A stretch of 64,000 nt of DNA, taken from Terriglobia bacterium (lineage in GTDB: Bacteria; Acidobacteriota; Terriglobia; JAIQFV01). The position numbers and the translations under genes are program-made. A model generated the notes under the pieces. It ran no database searches. It was not told the origin of the DNA and saw only the letters and a program-made list of their open reading frames with translations. The first letter of the stretch is position 1; every line of letters begins with the position of its first letter. Below are positions 52,041-62,164 of this stretch, piece after piece. Location of the stretch: the NCBI GenBank assembly GCA_020072965.1, contig JAIQFY010000020.1:1-64000 (forward strand), written 5' to 3'.

Positions 52041-54881
52041 ATGGAGCTCGACCCCCACTTTCGTATGAGCAAACGCCTACTGATCCTACTGATCCTGTGT
52101 TTTATAACCATTGCATACCGCGGCACCGGTATCTACAGCTTCTTCTTCTCTAACTCCATCACGGGGTCGGACACAGGTATAGGGCTTGATGTGAAGGGAA
52201 GTCTTCTGGTCGTGAATTCAGTCCGCGAGAAGATGCCGGGCGGAGCCCCGTCGCCCTCATTTCGAGCAGGTCTCAGACCGGGAGACCAAATCCTGGCGCT
52301 ATACAACTCCCGAGGCGAGGGGAAACGCATCCTCAGCTTGTTCGATAGTGGTTCGGCGATGCATTCAGTTCATTTTGGCGAGCCGTGGACGCTGGTTATT
52401 GGCCGCGAGGGACAGAACGGGGCGGTCCTCGAATCAAGGGTCGACATGCCGCCAGTGCCCAGGCAGGCCGTCATTTTGTGGGCTCTCCGCCTTCTGACCA
52501 ATGTCATCCTGCCCCTGATCGTCATTGTGACTGCTTTCTTCACGGGGTTCATGAAACCGGAAGATGACCATGCCTTTCTCGCATGTCTCCTTTTTCTTTC
52601 CTTTTCGTCTATCTTCGGCCCCGAGTTTACGACCTTTCCCAGGGGACTTCGGGAGTTTGGCCTGGTCTTTAGCACGACTTTGAGCGTTTCACTGATTTAT
52701 TTGTTTATGCGGTTTTTTCTCCTCTTTCCTTCGCCCTCCCTGATTGATCGGAAGGCGCCGTGGTTGAAGCATGCCGTCTCGATTGCATTCATTCCGGTAT
52801 GGGCCGCTGACATGTTTGGCAGTTATGCGGCGTGCACTTCCTTCGGTCTCTTCGAAAAATTCAAGAACTCTCTGCCCGGATTCGGAGTCATCGTCAGTTC
52901 TTTCATCGGGGTTGTGATCACCATTGGCTTTGCTTCGCTCGTTTTGAATACGGTAAAAGCCGGCACCAAGGATGAGAGGAGAAGGATGACCATCCTGCTG
53001 GCGGGAACCATGGCGGGCCTCCTTCCTCTCGTTGCACTCGCTGTTTATGTGGGGATTAATCCGTCGCGCATTCCTCCCTTGTGGATCGTTGGCGTGGTAG
53101 TAGCGACTCTGGGTATCTTTCCCATCTCATTTGTGTATGTCGTGATCAAGCACCGCGTCCTCGGGATCCGGATGTTTGTGCGCCGGGGGTTGCAGTACGC
53201 CCTGATTTCGAGAGGATATCGAATTGTTGCGGGGGTTGTGATTTTTCTCATCCTCGATCTCATTTCCATTGAAATTTTTCAGAGGTTTCTGCCCAACGCT
53301 TCCACGGCGACCGTGGTTATTTACACATTGTTTCTGGCCGCGGTAGTAAGCATCGGGATGCCCAAGATTAATCGACCGGTGATCCGGGCGATAGATCGAC
53401 GCTTTTTCCGGGAGGCTTACAATGCGCAGAAGGTCCTGACTGACTTGAGCCGCGCAGTCCGGCAGTTGGCGGCTCAGCCCGACAAACTGCTTGAAATGGT
53501 CACTGATCAGATCAGCGACTCTTTGTTAGCCGATCAGGTGGCAATTTTCCTTCGCGGTGCCGCGATGCGTCGCCTGCCGGCATCAGAAAGCTCTGCCGCG
53601 GGTTCCGCGCTGAAACTCCAACCGTCTGGAAACGGGAACTATCACTGTGAATGGCACCGGATGCGGGCGGGGGTTCATGGAGGAACGTCGATTTCCTTGG
53701 ACAAGGCGCGACAACTCACCTTTGCCTCGACGGGCTTTGTATCGCGCACCCTGGAGACAATGTTGGGGGAAGAACATGAGCCCCTGGAAGTTTACTTCGA
53801 CGATCCGAATTCCTGGGCAAACGCCCTCATCAAAGGCCGCAGCGCCGCGGGGGAGCTTTATCAGGAAAGAGAGCTTCTCGAGCAGTTGAACACACGGTTG
53901 ATCGTCCCATTGGTGAGTAACCATCACTCGTTGGGTTTCATGAGTTTGGGAGAGAGGCTTTCGGAGGAGCCTTACTCCAAGGAGGACAAGGAACTGCTGC
54001 TCACCGTCGCGGATCAGACGGCGATCGCCCTCGATTACGCCAAGCTCATCGATCAGGTTGCGGAACAGGAAAAGCTGAATCGGGAAATAGAGATCGCCAA
54101 GGAAGTGCAGCAGCAGCTGTTTCCCCAGGTCCTTCCCCCCATGAAGAGCCTCGATTACACGGGGATGTGCCGACCGGCACGTGGCGTGGGAGGGGATTAC
54201 TACGACTTTCTATTGCTGGGATCGGGAAAGTTGGGGGTGGCCCTGGGCGATATCGCCGGCAAAGGCATTTCGGCTTCCCTTTTGATGGCCAGCCTGCAGG
54301 CGTTGTTGCGAAGCCAAGCCCCCTCCCAGGGGGAGCGGCTCGATGAGTTGATGCTACAGATTAATCGTTTGATGTGGGACTCGACTGCCAGCAACCGGTA
54401 TGCCACTTTCTTTTATGGTCTCTATGACGATACCCGGCGGCAGTTAACTTACGTCAATGCGGGTCACAATCCCCCCATGATTGTTCGAGCGTGCGGCGTC
54501 GAGACCGGTTACTCCGCTGGAAGCCGTTCGGTGGGCGGCCCTGTCACTTCGCTGGCGCTCCCCCGCGCGGCTGAGTGTGAAACGATACGCTTGGAATCCG
54601 GTGGTCCTGTGGTGGGAGCATTTCCCAATTCCTTGTACGAACAGGCGTGCATTCAGTTGTTCCCCGGCGACGTCCTGTTGGTTTATTCCGATGGAATTTC
54701 AGAGGCCATGACCGCCGAGGAAGAGGAATTCGGAGAGGCACGCCTCGCTTCCCTGATCAGCGCCAATCTCGAATTGCCTGCGACCGAGCTGTGCGACTTG
54801 ATCCTGCAAGAGGTGGACAATTTTGTCAGCGGGTCCCCGCAGTACGACGACATGACCCTGGTCGTCGCAAAAGTGGTTTGA
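52041..54881 (+). CDS. membrane SpoIIE/PP2C-type serine phosphatase with PDZ-like and GAF domains
   Basis: A 946-residue signalling protein. Helix 1 is at about 12-30. A PDZ-like periplasmic domain follows (SFRAGLRPGDQILALYN near residue 75), then about eight further helices (150-460), a GAF-like domain (about 480-680) and a coiled linker NREIEIAKEVQQQLFPQVLP. The C-terminal PP2C/SpoIIE phosphatase has GVGGDYYDF, LGDIAGKGISASLLMA, YVNAGHNPP and QYDDMTLVVAKV (metal Asp residues). Such RsbU-like enzymes dephosphorylate anti-sigma antagonists. No partner gene is adjacent. ATG 52065 (MSKRLL) is an alternative start. Confidence 0.88.
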   Translation: MELDPHFRMSKRLLILLILCFITIAYRGTGIYSFFFSNSITGSDTGIGLDVKGSLLVVNSVREKMPGGAPSPSFRAGLRPGDQILALYNSRGEGKRILSLFDSGSAMHSVHFGEPWTLVIGREGQNGAVLESRVDMPPVPRQAVILWALRLLTNVILPLIVIVTAFFTGFMKPEDDHAFLACLLFLSFSSIFGPEFTTFPRGLREFGLVFSTTLSVSLIYLFMRFFLLFPSPSLIDRKAPWLKHAVSIAFIPVWAADMFGSYAACTSFGLFEKFKNSLPGFGVIVSSFIGVVITIGFASLVLNTVKAGTKDERRRMTILLAGTMAGLLPLVALAVYVGINPSRIPPLWIVGVVVATLGIFPISFVYVVIKHRVLGIRMFVRRGLQYALISRGYRIVAGVVIFLILDLISIEIFQRFLPNASTATVVIYTLFLAAVVSIGMPKINRPVIRAIDRRFFREAYNAQKVLTDLSRAVRQLAAQPDKLLEMVTDQISDSLLADQVAIFLRGAAMRRLPASESSAAGSALKLQPSGNGNYHCEWHRMRAGVHGGTSISLDKARQLTFASTGFVSRTLETMLGEEHEPLEVYFDDPNSWANALIKGRSAAGELYQERELLEQLNTRLIVPLVSNHHSLGFMSLGERLSEEPYSKEDKELLLTVADQTAIALDYAKLIDQVAEQEKLNREIEIAKEVQQQLFPQVLPPMKSLDYTGMCRPARGVGGDYYDFLLLGSGKLGVALGDIAGKGISASLLMASLQALLRSQAPSQGERLDELMLQINRLMWDSTASNRYATFFYGLYDDTRRQLTYVNAGHNPPMIVRACGVETGYSAGSRSVGGPVTSLALPRAAECETIRLESGGPVVGAFPNSLYEQACIQLFPGDVLLVYSDGISEAMTAEEEEFGEARLASLISANLELPATELCDLILQEVDNFVSGSPQYDDMTLVVAKVV

Positions 54882-55560
54882 AGAGGACTTGCAACCCCCG
54901 GGAATCGAACGCCGAGTGCTGCAGGCATTGTGCCCTTTATACTGCCTGCGAACAGGGTTCCGTTTCATTATTTGGGTCATCCGGAAGTTGTGTGCATCAG
55001 AACAGGGATGGCGGGTCCGCGTGCCCTGCAAGGGCACTCTCCAAAAGCCCAGGGCATCGCCCTGGGGCCGATCGTCATTTCATATTCTTGGCTTGCCCTG
55101 TAAGGGCAATCTCATGGTGACGGGTACGGGGCGTTTTCGGTGAGCCCCTCGCAGGTGGCGTCCGTCCGAAGTAAATTCGAAACCAGGAGCAACATCATCG
55201 GCGGATCACGTTTCAGGAAAAGTTTCGACGAATCCTTAAGAAGCACGGGGTCAACTACGATGAACGGTATTTGTGGGACTGAGGAGTTTCAACCAATCAC
55301 GTCCCTGGTCCTCGAATGGTCCTCCCTCACTGGCGAATTTAGAGAACCCGCCGAGGCGGGTTCGGGGGCCGATGGGAGGGGTCGCCCCAGGGCGTTGCCC
55401 TGGGCTTTTGAAGATTGCCCTTTCAGGGCATGGGCACGGAACCAGTCACCCTGGGTGTAGGGAATTTAATATATGCTGGCTCGGCGTTCTCGAAGCTAGC
55501 TCCGCGAACCCGTCGCCCAGAGGGTTCGCTCTTTACGCACACCCTTTCCGGAAGCACCCC
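54882..55560. repeat. GCCCAGGGC/GCCCTGGGC palindrome field
   Basis: Hairpins at 55021-55037 (GTGCCCT-GCA-AGGGCAC), 55048-55066 (CCCAGGGC-ATC-GCCCTGGG), 55093-55109 (TTGCCCT-GTA-AGGGCAA) and 55385-55437 (gccccagggcgttgccctgg, then TGCCCTTTCAGGGCA). They share the inter-hairpin text ...ttgaagattgcc / ggctattgaagg with 46468-46524. No gene: open frames here repeat the same palindromes. Confidence 0.65.
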
Positions 55561-56496
55561 TTAATTCTTGAGAAATTTGTTCTTCACCAGGAATGCCGTC
55601 AACGCCTCATTAAAACGCTCCGGCACTTCGAGCATGATGAAGTGTCCGACCCCATCCCACGCCTGATAATCGAGGTTGGTAATTAGAGACCGCATGAAGC
55701 GTTCGTTGTCCGCAGGGATATAAGGCGTCTTGGAATAAATCCCCAAGACCGGAACGGAGATCGGATCCTGTCGCCAGATTTTGGGATCGGCCATCTGCTC
55801 CTGAGAGCTGACCAACACGTTTTGCGGTGTGTTCAGGATCTTCGTCAGGATTTCCTCACGAAGCGAGGAAGGGGTCTGGGGCGTGAACAGAATCCCGAAT
55901 GTCTGCCGCACATGTTCCTTGTAGTCGGGGCCGCGCATGGGCGCCACTACTTTTTCGAGGAACTCCTTGGGATCGAAAGGCCGAAGCGGCATATCCACGA
56001 TGACCAACGCCTTCGTCATTTTGGGATACATCCGGTAAAACTGCCGCGCCACCAGGCCTCCCATGCTGTTTCCCACGAGGACGGCCTGATGCACGCCCGC
56101 CTCCCGAAGCACCGCTCGAACCGAGCTCGCAAACAACTCCTGCGTGTATGCAATGAGCGGTTTGTCGCTTCGGCCGTGACCGGGAAGGTCAATGAGGATG
56201 ACCCGCGTTTTTCCCTCAAATGCCGGCACTTGAAAGCGCCAGAAACTTACATCGCCGCCCCAGGGATGGATGAAGACCAGCGCTTCGCGCCCCGTGCCGT
56301 AACTCTCGTAGTGCACAGCAGTACCCGCGAACGTCGCGAAATGCAAAACTTCTTTGGTGGTTGAATCTTTGGAGGTCTTTTCCTGGTCAGCCCGGAGGAT
56401 TCCCGGCGACGACATCATCAGGAGCAGGAGAACACAGCAAAAAAGACGGCCGGACGGACTGAAGGGCCGGATGGTCGTCCCGCGGAGTGTCAACAT
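55561..56496 (-). CDS. secreted alpha/beta hydrolase
   Basis: About 311 residues with a signal segment (LFCCVLLLLMMSSPGILRADQ region). The alpha/beta hydrolase fold is clear: ALVFIHPWGGDVSFWRFQ (oxyanion region), VILIDLPGHGRSDKP, nucleophile Ser144 in VGNSMGGLVA, and catalytic His in WDGVGHFIMLE near the C-terminus. It is close to the haloalkane dehalogenase/esterase group, but the substrate cannot be told. The first ATG is at 56496, with CGAGG before it. A TTG at 56532 is in frame. It lies 219 bp after the bc operon's last gene, on the same strand. Confidence 0.82.
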   Translation of the reverse strand: MLTLRGTTIRPFSPSGRLFCCVLLLLMMSSPGILRADQEKTSKDSTTKEVLHFATFAGTAVHYESYGTGREALVFIHPWGGDVSFWRFQVPAFEGKTRVILIDLPGHGRSDKPLIAYTQELFASSVRAVLREAGVHQAVLVGNSMGGLVARQFYRMYPKMTKALVIVDMPLRPFDPKEFLEKVVAPMRGPDYKEHVRQTFGILFTPQTPSSLREEILTKILNTPQNVLVSSQEQMADPKIWRQDPISVPVLGIYSKTPYIPADNERFMRSLITNLDYQAWDGVGHFIMLEVPERFNEALTAFLVKNKFLKN

Positions 56497-56715
56497 TGGC
56501 AAACCTCGAACTTTTGATTTCCTGACTAACAATGGACCACTTGAGGATGAACTGTCGACACAGGATAGCCCACCCTCCCCTTGGCGTAAAGACTTTATCC
56601 TGAGCCTGCCACCCGCACGAGCGGAAACCCAAACCAGATTTTATTAGGAAGCCAGGAAACCGGAGAATCGATCGTTGATGGAAAGGTCAATCCCGGGGGA
56701 TAATCTCATTCCTCG

Positions 56716-58068
56716 TCATTCCACTTGCTGCAAATTCAGCGCCACTCTCACACCATTGACCAGCACGATGCTCTGGTCGATCAATTCCTGATTGGTGATT
56801 TCCGCGTTCACAAATCGTCGAAGGGCTTTGAGGGGAGCCACAAACTCGAGAGCCTCGGATGAGTGCGCCGTCTTCGAGACCAGGTCATTGAGGACCGTCA
56901 CATCGAGGCCTGCAAAGTCAGCGTCCTCCGGGATCTTGTCCAGGATGGGTTTGAGTTGAGGAGCCAGGAACAGATCAAAACTTCGGGCGGCGCGCCTGTA
57001 AATGGAAGTGCCCTCCATGTCGAAACTGGCGGGATTGCGAAGGGTCAACTGGAGAAAGATCTTTTTTTGGAATACCACAAAAGAAGGCGGCGCATATTCA
57101 ACGAAATGATATTTTGCCAACCCCTCTTTCGCCATTGCGTCGATCTGAGACCGGAACTTGTCCTGCATTGCATCTACATCGGCCTGCGTTGGCGTCGCGG
57201 CGGGCACGGGAACTGATCCGGTTTGCCCCTCTCCCGCTCGATCCCCCAGGCTCAGCGTCCGGTAACCCCCCGCCTCTTCGCCGGTTTTATCTGGCCCCCG
57301 AGAATCCTTGGAAGAAGCAATGAGCCCCTGGGCAGAAGCCAGAAGGGCGGGGTTGACGGAAGTATGATCACGGGTTTCAAGGTCAATCGAATCCTTCTGC
57401 CCCAGTGCGAGCACAAATTCCTTCCCATTGAGGTAGGTCTCCGAACGGCTGAGGGCCTCTTGCTTCAAGGAACCCTCCTTGAGAGCGGAGTAGCCGAGGG
57501 CGTCCGATCGATTCATGACCAGAACAAAATTTTCCCTGCCTTCATACTCGTATCCCTGAGTGCGTCTGCGGACATGGTATGAGATTTCAAAGCCAAGAAA
57601 GTTGAACCCATCCCGATTGGAAAAATAGGTCGGAAGGATTCGGAGAATTGGGGCGATGATTTCATCGAAAACCCGGTTTGTGCGTTGGTTTGAGGTGAGG
57701 AGGTCGGCACTGTAAGACGCGTTGTAGTTTCCGGTGATCTTCAGGACAGTCCGGCCGTGAAAATTTACAAATTCCAAGCCCCGCTGGTCTGCCCCGACCT
57801 GCTCTTTGGGATCGAGTCCGGCATAGCGGTTCAGGAAGAATTCAAAGGGGAATTGCAACTTTCCGATGCCTCGTTTCAGCTCGATGAGTGATTTCAAATA
57901 AGTCTTCTCAAGAGCCTTGAGCTGAGGGTCCTTGATCTCATCGGGACTGACCTGGCCATAACTGAACTGGGGGATGGACAAAAGGCATATCAATACCAAA
58001 CCTGCACGGAGGTAAGTCTGAGTGCGTGTGAACACAGTGCTTGTTGATTGGTTCCAAAGTCCCCTCAT
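56716..58068 (-). CDS. secreted protein of unknown function, last gene of the bc operon
   Basis: A 450-residue protein with a signal peptide (GLVLICLLSIPQFSYGQ). I do not recognise a family. Two similarly organised halves may be present: each contains an R-x-F-D-x-x-x-A/L-P-I/Q-L-x-x-I-L segment (NRVFDEIIAPILRILPTYF near 120-140 and ARSFDLFLAPQLKPILDKI near 355-375) followed by FLGFEISYHV or FAGLDVTVLN. A low-complexity linker (Gly/Pro/Ala-rich) separates them. Only 7 bp separate it from the monohaem cytochrome gene, so it is probably cotranscribed with the bc complex. Confidence 0.6.
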   Translation of the reverse strand: MRGLWNQSTSTVFTRTQTYLRAGLVLICLLSIPQFSYGQVSPDEIKDPQLKALEKTYLKSLIELKRGIGKLQFPFEFFLNRYAGLDPKEQVGADQRGLEFVNFHGRTVLKITGNYNASYSADLLTSNQRTNRVFDEIIAPILRILPTYFSNRDGFNFLGFEISYHVRRRTQGYEYEGRENFVLVMNRSDALGYSALKEGSLKQEALSRSETYLNGKEFVLALGQKDSIDLETRDHTSVNPALLASAQGLIASSKDSRGPDKTGEEAGGYRTLSLGDRAGEGQTGSVPVPAATPTQADVDAMQDKFRSQIDAMAKEGLAKYHFVEYAPPSFVVFQKKIFLQLTLRNPASFDMEGTSIYRRAARSFDLFLAPQLKPILDKIPEDADFAGLDVTVLNDLVSKTAHSSEALEFVAPLKALRRFVNAEITNQELIDQSIVLVNGVRVALNLQQVE

Positions 58069-58075
58069 CCTCTCC

Positions 58076-58597
58076 TCACTTGGTTGAACCCTCCTCCTTG
58101 GAGGTCTGCTTGACGGAATATTGTGAGGCTGGCCGGGCCGGAGGATGGTAAGGAGGCTGCGCCACTGCGCGGGTGTATGCGATGACGGCTCGGATTTCCT
58201 CTTGTGAGAGCGTTCGGCCCCAGGGAGGCATCATAGCGGATTTTCCCATAGCACTGCCCCCGAGCGTGATGATGTTCCGGAGGAATTCATCACTCAAAGG
58301 GTTCAGAATGGACCCATCATTAATGAGTGAAGGAGTGGGGCTGACGTTCGAACGGTTTGAGGGGCCGGCTGGCGTCGCCTCTGCATGGCACCAAACGCAT
58401 TTCTCATAGAATACCCGTTTACCCTGGGACTGTTCGAAATTCAGCGGAATGAGGCGATCGGGGTTTGTCCAGTCTCGCTCCACATCGTAAGCAGTGATGG
58501 TGGGATCAGTCTGGGCTGAGGAAGTTTTTCCCCGGCAGGAACACTGGACCGCGAGCATTACAAAGGCAAGTAAGAGCAGCAACCCACTCCGCTTCAT
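58076..58597 (-). CDS. monohaem cytochrome c lipoprotein
   Basis: A 173-residue protein with an N-terminal signal and a lipobox-like sequence (LAVQCSC near residue 19). One haem motif, CVWCHAEATP (C67), with the Met ligand probably in MMPPWGRTLSQEE, and RAVIAYTRAVAQ as the final helix: a class I cytochrome c. It overlaps the octaheme gene by 4 bp (ATGA), so it is a partner of the second bc complex and may carry electrons onward from it. Confidence 0.88.
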   Translation of the reverse strand: MKRSGLLLLLAFVMLAVQCSCRGKTSSAQTDPTITAYDVERDWTNPDRLIPLNFEQSQGKRVFYEKCVWCHAEATPAGPSNRSNVSPTPSLINDGSILNPLSDEFLRNIITLGGSAMGKSAMMPPWGRTLSQEEIRAVIAYTRAVAQPPYHPPARPASQYSVKQTSKEEGSTK

Positions 58598-60720
58598 CGG
58601 CTGCCTCCGGGTGTGCCAACCGTTCCGCGAGGGGCTGGGATGTGGGGGTTCTGCCGGAGTGTTGTCAGGTAGGCCGTCAGTGACTTTATTTCCTCATCAG
58701 TGAAATCACGGCGGGGCTCGATGGTATCTGGAACAAGGGCCTGGGGATTCTTCAGCCACGCGGTGATCCAGGCGGCATTCATCCAGTTCCCCACATTATT
58801 GAGATTCGGTCCCACATATCCCCCGGTCGCTCCGATGGTATGGCAAGACTGACATTGGTATTTCACTTCATAAAGCTGCTTGCCCAGGTTGGCCATCTCC
58901 GGGGTGAATTCCTTGGGACTCACGCTGTCCGGATTCACAGAAGGACTCTGGGTAACCATCCCGAGATAATCCGCCAGAATGGCAGCCTCTTCCTCAGTCA
59001 TTCCGAACTGGGGCATCCGGGAGGTGAGAGCGGGGCGCAAGGTTTGCGGGTTCCTCAGGAAGGCGATGAGCCAGGGCCGTTGCGCGCGGCTGCCTTCAAA
59101 CGAGAGATCCGGTGCTAGGGTGCCCCCGAAACCATTGAAGCGATGGCACACATAGCATTTGTATCGTTCGTAGACCTCGCCAAATTTTCCGGCGGGGCGG
59201 AACCTTGCTTGTGGAGCCGGCACAACGAGCTGGGCATAGGCGGCAGTTGCCGGCTGGCCCGTCATACTCAACAAGGCCGCGGTCAGGGCCTCCAGATCCT
59301 CGGGCTTGAGATGATATTGGGGCATTCGGGCCGCAGGATTGACAGAGACAGGGTCGGCGATCTTTGCCCGGATATAGGCAACAAGGGTGTGGGGAATCCT
59401 TGCCTCGCCAAATAGCAATTGCGAAACCGTTTTGCTGCCCAACTGGGAGAGGTCCGGACCAAAATCCGATGGCGACTTCACGCCCTTGATGGCATGGCAA
59501 CTGGCACAACCTTTCTCCAGGAAAAGTCGTTGTCCCAATTGAATTTCATCGGGCCGGGGTGGACCCAGCGATGGAAGGTTGCTCAACAAGTCCGGGTCGG
59601 TCAGATTCGATTGAATGTACCGGGTGACTTTGAAGAGATCTTCGTCGGTCCACTGGTATTGTGGCATCAGTGCATGAGGTAAGTATTCACCCGGATTCCG
59701 CAGCCAGGCGATCAGCCAGTCGCCATTGACCTTGCTCCCAACTTTGGAGAGCTCGGGCCCAATATCCCCGCCGATGAGTTTGGTCTCTCCGGCGCGGGTG
59801 ACCGCCAGGGAGTGGCAAGTGACACAAAACATCTGACGGAAGCGCACTTCTCCTTGTTGTGCGAGGTCAGCCTTTTTTTCCCAGGCTGCGATGACACGGG
59901 CATCGAACTTATAGGGCTCGAGGGGCTTACTCTTGAGCGAACTGAGATAACCGGAAAGGGCCCTGAGCTCCTGCTCATTCAGTCGGAACTGAGGCATTCG
60001 GGGTTCTTCTTCATTCTCGTAGCCATTCACCACCACGTTGCCGTTGCTATCCGTGATGGTGCGCGGCTCCTTGAGCCACTTGTAAACCCACTCCCGGCTG
60101 ACCTTGTTGCCCACTTCGGTAAGGTCCGGGCCGATCATTGCGGGGCGCTCAATTCCCTGCAAACGATGACATCCCACACAGTTGAGGTCTTCCAGGAGTT
60201 CGCGACCCCGATTGAGCTTGGGCGTGTCCGGAATCTCGCTGCGATGGCAGACCCCGCATGAAGCCTGGATGTATCCGACGGGCAAAAGGGGCTGTTCCCA
60301 CGCCAGGGTGGTTTGATGTGCTTCTTTCACTTCAGTGGCAAGACCCTGGCCCCGATGACACACGACGCATCCCCATTCCTTTGCCCGGTGTGGGATTGTG
60401 GGATGACCCCGGAAAGGCTCGGGAACCGAGCTATCAAGCAGGCTCGGTTGCGTGATTCCGAGGTGGCACGTGGAGCAACGGTCCACTACATTGAGGTTCG
60501 GAATCCAAATCTGGTCGATTCCGGAATGGAAATCAGCCAGAAGCCTCTTGGTATCCGGGCGAGTCTGGGCGAAGTGCACAAACTCCTTTTTGTATCGCTT
60601 CCATTGCTGGAGCAGATCCTTCAGGGGAGAGATGGCCAGGACGACCAAAAAGAGCACACTGGTAATCGCAAATGCCAGACGAAGGCCCTTCGATGGTTTT
60701 CCCATTTCTTCGTAATTCAT
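58594..60720 (-). CDS. octaheme cytochrome c of the second bc complex
   Basis: A 708-residue, N-terminally anchored cytochrome (helix about 12-31). The eight CXXCH motifs start at C82, C118, C155, C181, C299, C405, C522 and C623. The first four are clustered. The rest sit in four class I-like modules, each with a Met-containing MPQF/MPQY-type ligand loop. It aligns in plan with the 1032-residue protein at 27.1-30.2 kb. The ATG at 60720 follows GGAG, so an upstream start at 60777 inside the neighbour is rejected. It replaces cytochrome c1 in this operon. Confidence 0.9.
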   Translation of the reverse strand: MNYEEMGKPSKGLRLAFAITSVLFLVVLAISPLKDLLQQWKRYKKEFVHFAQTRPDTKRLLADFHSGIDQIWIPNLNVVDRCSTCHLGITQPSLLDSSVPEPFRGHPTIPHRAKEWGCVVCHRGQGLATEVKEAHQTTLAWEQPLLPVGYIQASCGVCHRSEIPDTPKLNRGRELLEDLNCVGCHRLQGIERPAMIGPDLTEVGNKVSREWVYKWLKEPRTITDSNGNVVVNGYENEEEPRMPQFRLNEQELRALSGYLSSLKSKPLEPYKFDARVIAAWEKKADLAQQGEVRFRQMFCVTCHSLAVTRAGETKLIGGDIGPELSKVGSKVNGDWLIAWLRNPGEYLPHALMPQYQWTDEDLFKVTRYIQSNLTDPDLLSNLPSLGPPRPDEIQLGQRLFLEKGCASCHAIKGVKSPSDFGPDLSQLGSKTVSQLLFGEARIPHTLVAYIRAKIADPVSVNPAARMPQYHLKPEDLEALTAALLSMTGQPATAAYAQLVVPAPQARFRPAGKFGEVYERYKCYVCHRFNGFGGTLAPDLSFEGSRAQRPWLIAFLRNPQTLRPALTSRMPQFGMTEEEAAILADYLGMVTQSPSVNPDSVSPKEFTPEMANLGKQLYEVKYQCQSCHTIGATGGYVGPNLNNVGNWMNAAWITAWLKNPQALVPDTIEPRRDFTDEEIKSLTAYLTTLRQNPHIPAPRGTVGTPGGSR

Positions 60721-60721
60721 G

Positions 60722-61420
60722 CTATCTCCACGGCCAGACCCAGGACCAACCGGGTCCACGGAAGAAGGTGCCGACAATAGTCAGGATAATGGCGACCGTG
60801 ATGAACCAGGTCATCACCCACCAGGAAAGAGGGCGAGAACCCAGGAACTCGAGGAAGCGTCCGCGACCCGCTGCGGGAACGTAGGCGGTTAGAGCGAGAC
60901 CGGAGATGACCACCGTCGGGATGATGACGGTCCACGCGTGGTAAATCCCGAAGAATACCAGGAGGACCACGATACAGCCCAGGAACAAGTTGAGACGCCT
61001 TCGAGGGTGATTCGCCCAGAGCGGTTCGCCCTGGATATTGACATTGAAATAGGGGATGAAGACGAGAGCGACCACCACCAGTCCGGGGATGAGGACCCCT
61101 GCGACGATGGGCGGAAAGTAGTGCAACAATTCCTGCAATCCCAGGAAGTACCACGGGGCCTTGGCGGGGTTTGGAGTCAAGAGGGGATTTGCCAGTTGCT
61201 CGAGGGGGGCATCCCAGAGAAGTGCGATCACAACCAGGACGATCGTCAGGATCTCGAAGGCAATGGCTTCCCGCAGGATGAGCTGGGGATAGGACATCAC
61301 CTGCCGTCCAACCTCGCCCTTCACCTTGGCTGAGGTTTTCTTCGTGATAAAAACAATTCGACGCGGTTCCTTCTGGGCGTCGGAACCAAAGCCGGCTTCG
61401 TATCTATTTTTCTCGCTCAT
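60722..61420 (-). CDS. cytochrome b subunit IV-like protein (second bc complex)
   Basis: A 232-residue membrane protein. [19 protein letters not shown] near residue 80 is the PEWY-loop region, again APWY. About five helices, ending [15 protein letters not shown], a segment also present in the 26.2-27.1 kb protein. It overlaps the cytochrome b gene by 17 bp and lies directly before the octaheme gene. The shorter of the two subunit IV-like proteins. Confidence 0.9.
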   Translation of the reverse strand: MSEKNRYEAGFGSDAQKEPRRIVFITKKTSAKVKGEVGRQVMSYPQLILREAIAFEILTIVLVVIALLWDAPLEQLANPLLTPNPAKAPWYFLGLQELLHYFPPIVAGVLIPGLVVVALVFIPYFNVNIQGEPLWANHPRRRLNLFLGCIVVLLVFFGIYHAWTVIIPTVVISGLALTAYVPAAGRGRFLEFLGSRPLSWWVMTWFITVAIILTIVGTFFRGPGWSWVWPWR

Positions 61421-62156
61421 GGTCCTCTTTTACGGTCAAGCCGCCATCCTTTTGAACCCGCCAGAGATGGATGGCAATCAACATCACGGCGGCGAGGGGA
61501 AGGATCACAACGTGAAGCACATAGAAACGTAGTAGCGCGTTTTCGCCGATTTGATGACCTCCGAGCAACAGAAAGCGCATCGGTTGTCCTAAGAGGGGTA
61601 CGTAAGAAATGATGTTGGTTCCCACGGTAATGGCCCAGAAGGCCAACTGATCCCACGGCAGCAGGTACCCGGTGTAGCTCAGAAAGAGAGTAATCAAGAG
61701 CAGTCCAACCCCCACTACCCAGTTGAACTGATGGGGTGGTTTGTAGCCGCCGCGGTAGAAGACATGGAACATGTGCCAGAAGACAGCGATCACCATCGCT
61801 TCCGCACCAAACCGATGGAGGTTGCGCAGGAACACGCCATTGGACACAACGAAACGAAGATCCTTCATGTCGCGATACGCCTGGGGCACGGCCGGATGGT
61901 AATAGAGCATCAAAAGGATACCCGTGACGGACAGGAGCAGGAACAGAAAGAATGAGAATGAGCCCAGGTAATACGTTGCGCGGACTCGCAGGGACTTGTC
62001 GCGGACTTTGACCGGCAGGACGTGCAGGAAGAGGTTGCCGAAAACGGCCAGGCTGCGGGTGCGATTCGTGCGTGCGGGGCCGCGTCGGAAGATGGATTTC
62101 CAAACACGAGTGCTCCTCAACTGATCGAGTGCGCGCTGCGCCGAATTCATGATCAT
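61404..62156 (-). CDS. cytochrome b, b6-like subunit (second bc complex)
   Basis: About 250 residues, four core helices. Haem ligands: [17 protein letters not shown] gives two His 14 apart, and [19 protein letters not shown] two His 15 apart, the b6f-type spacing. [19 protein letters not shown] is the usual PWDQ quinol region. The start [10 protein letters not shown] at 62156 is preceded by GAGG within the end of the Rieske gene. The longer frame to 62378 overlaps the Rieske gene and is not used. Confidence 0.92.
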   Translation of the reverse strand: MIMNSAQRALDQLRSTRVWKSIFRRGPARTNRTRSLAVFGNLFLHVLPVKVRDKSLRVRATYYLGSFSFFLFLLLSVTGILLMLYYHPAVPQAYRDMKDLRFVVSNGVFLRNLHRFGAEAMVIAVFWHMFHVFYRGGYKPPHQFNWVVGVGLLLITLFLSYTGYLLPWDQLAFWAITVGTNIISYVPLLGQPMRFLLLGGHQIGENALLRFYVLHVVILPLAAVMLIAIHLWRVQKDGGLTVKEDHEREK

Positions 62157-62164
62157 CGGTTTCC

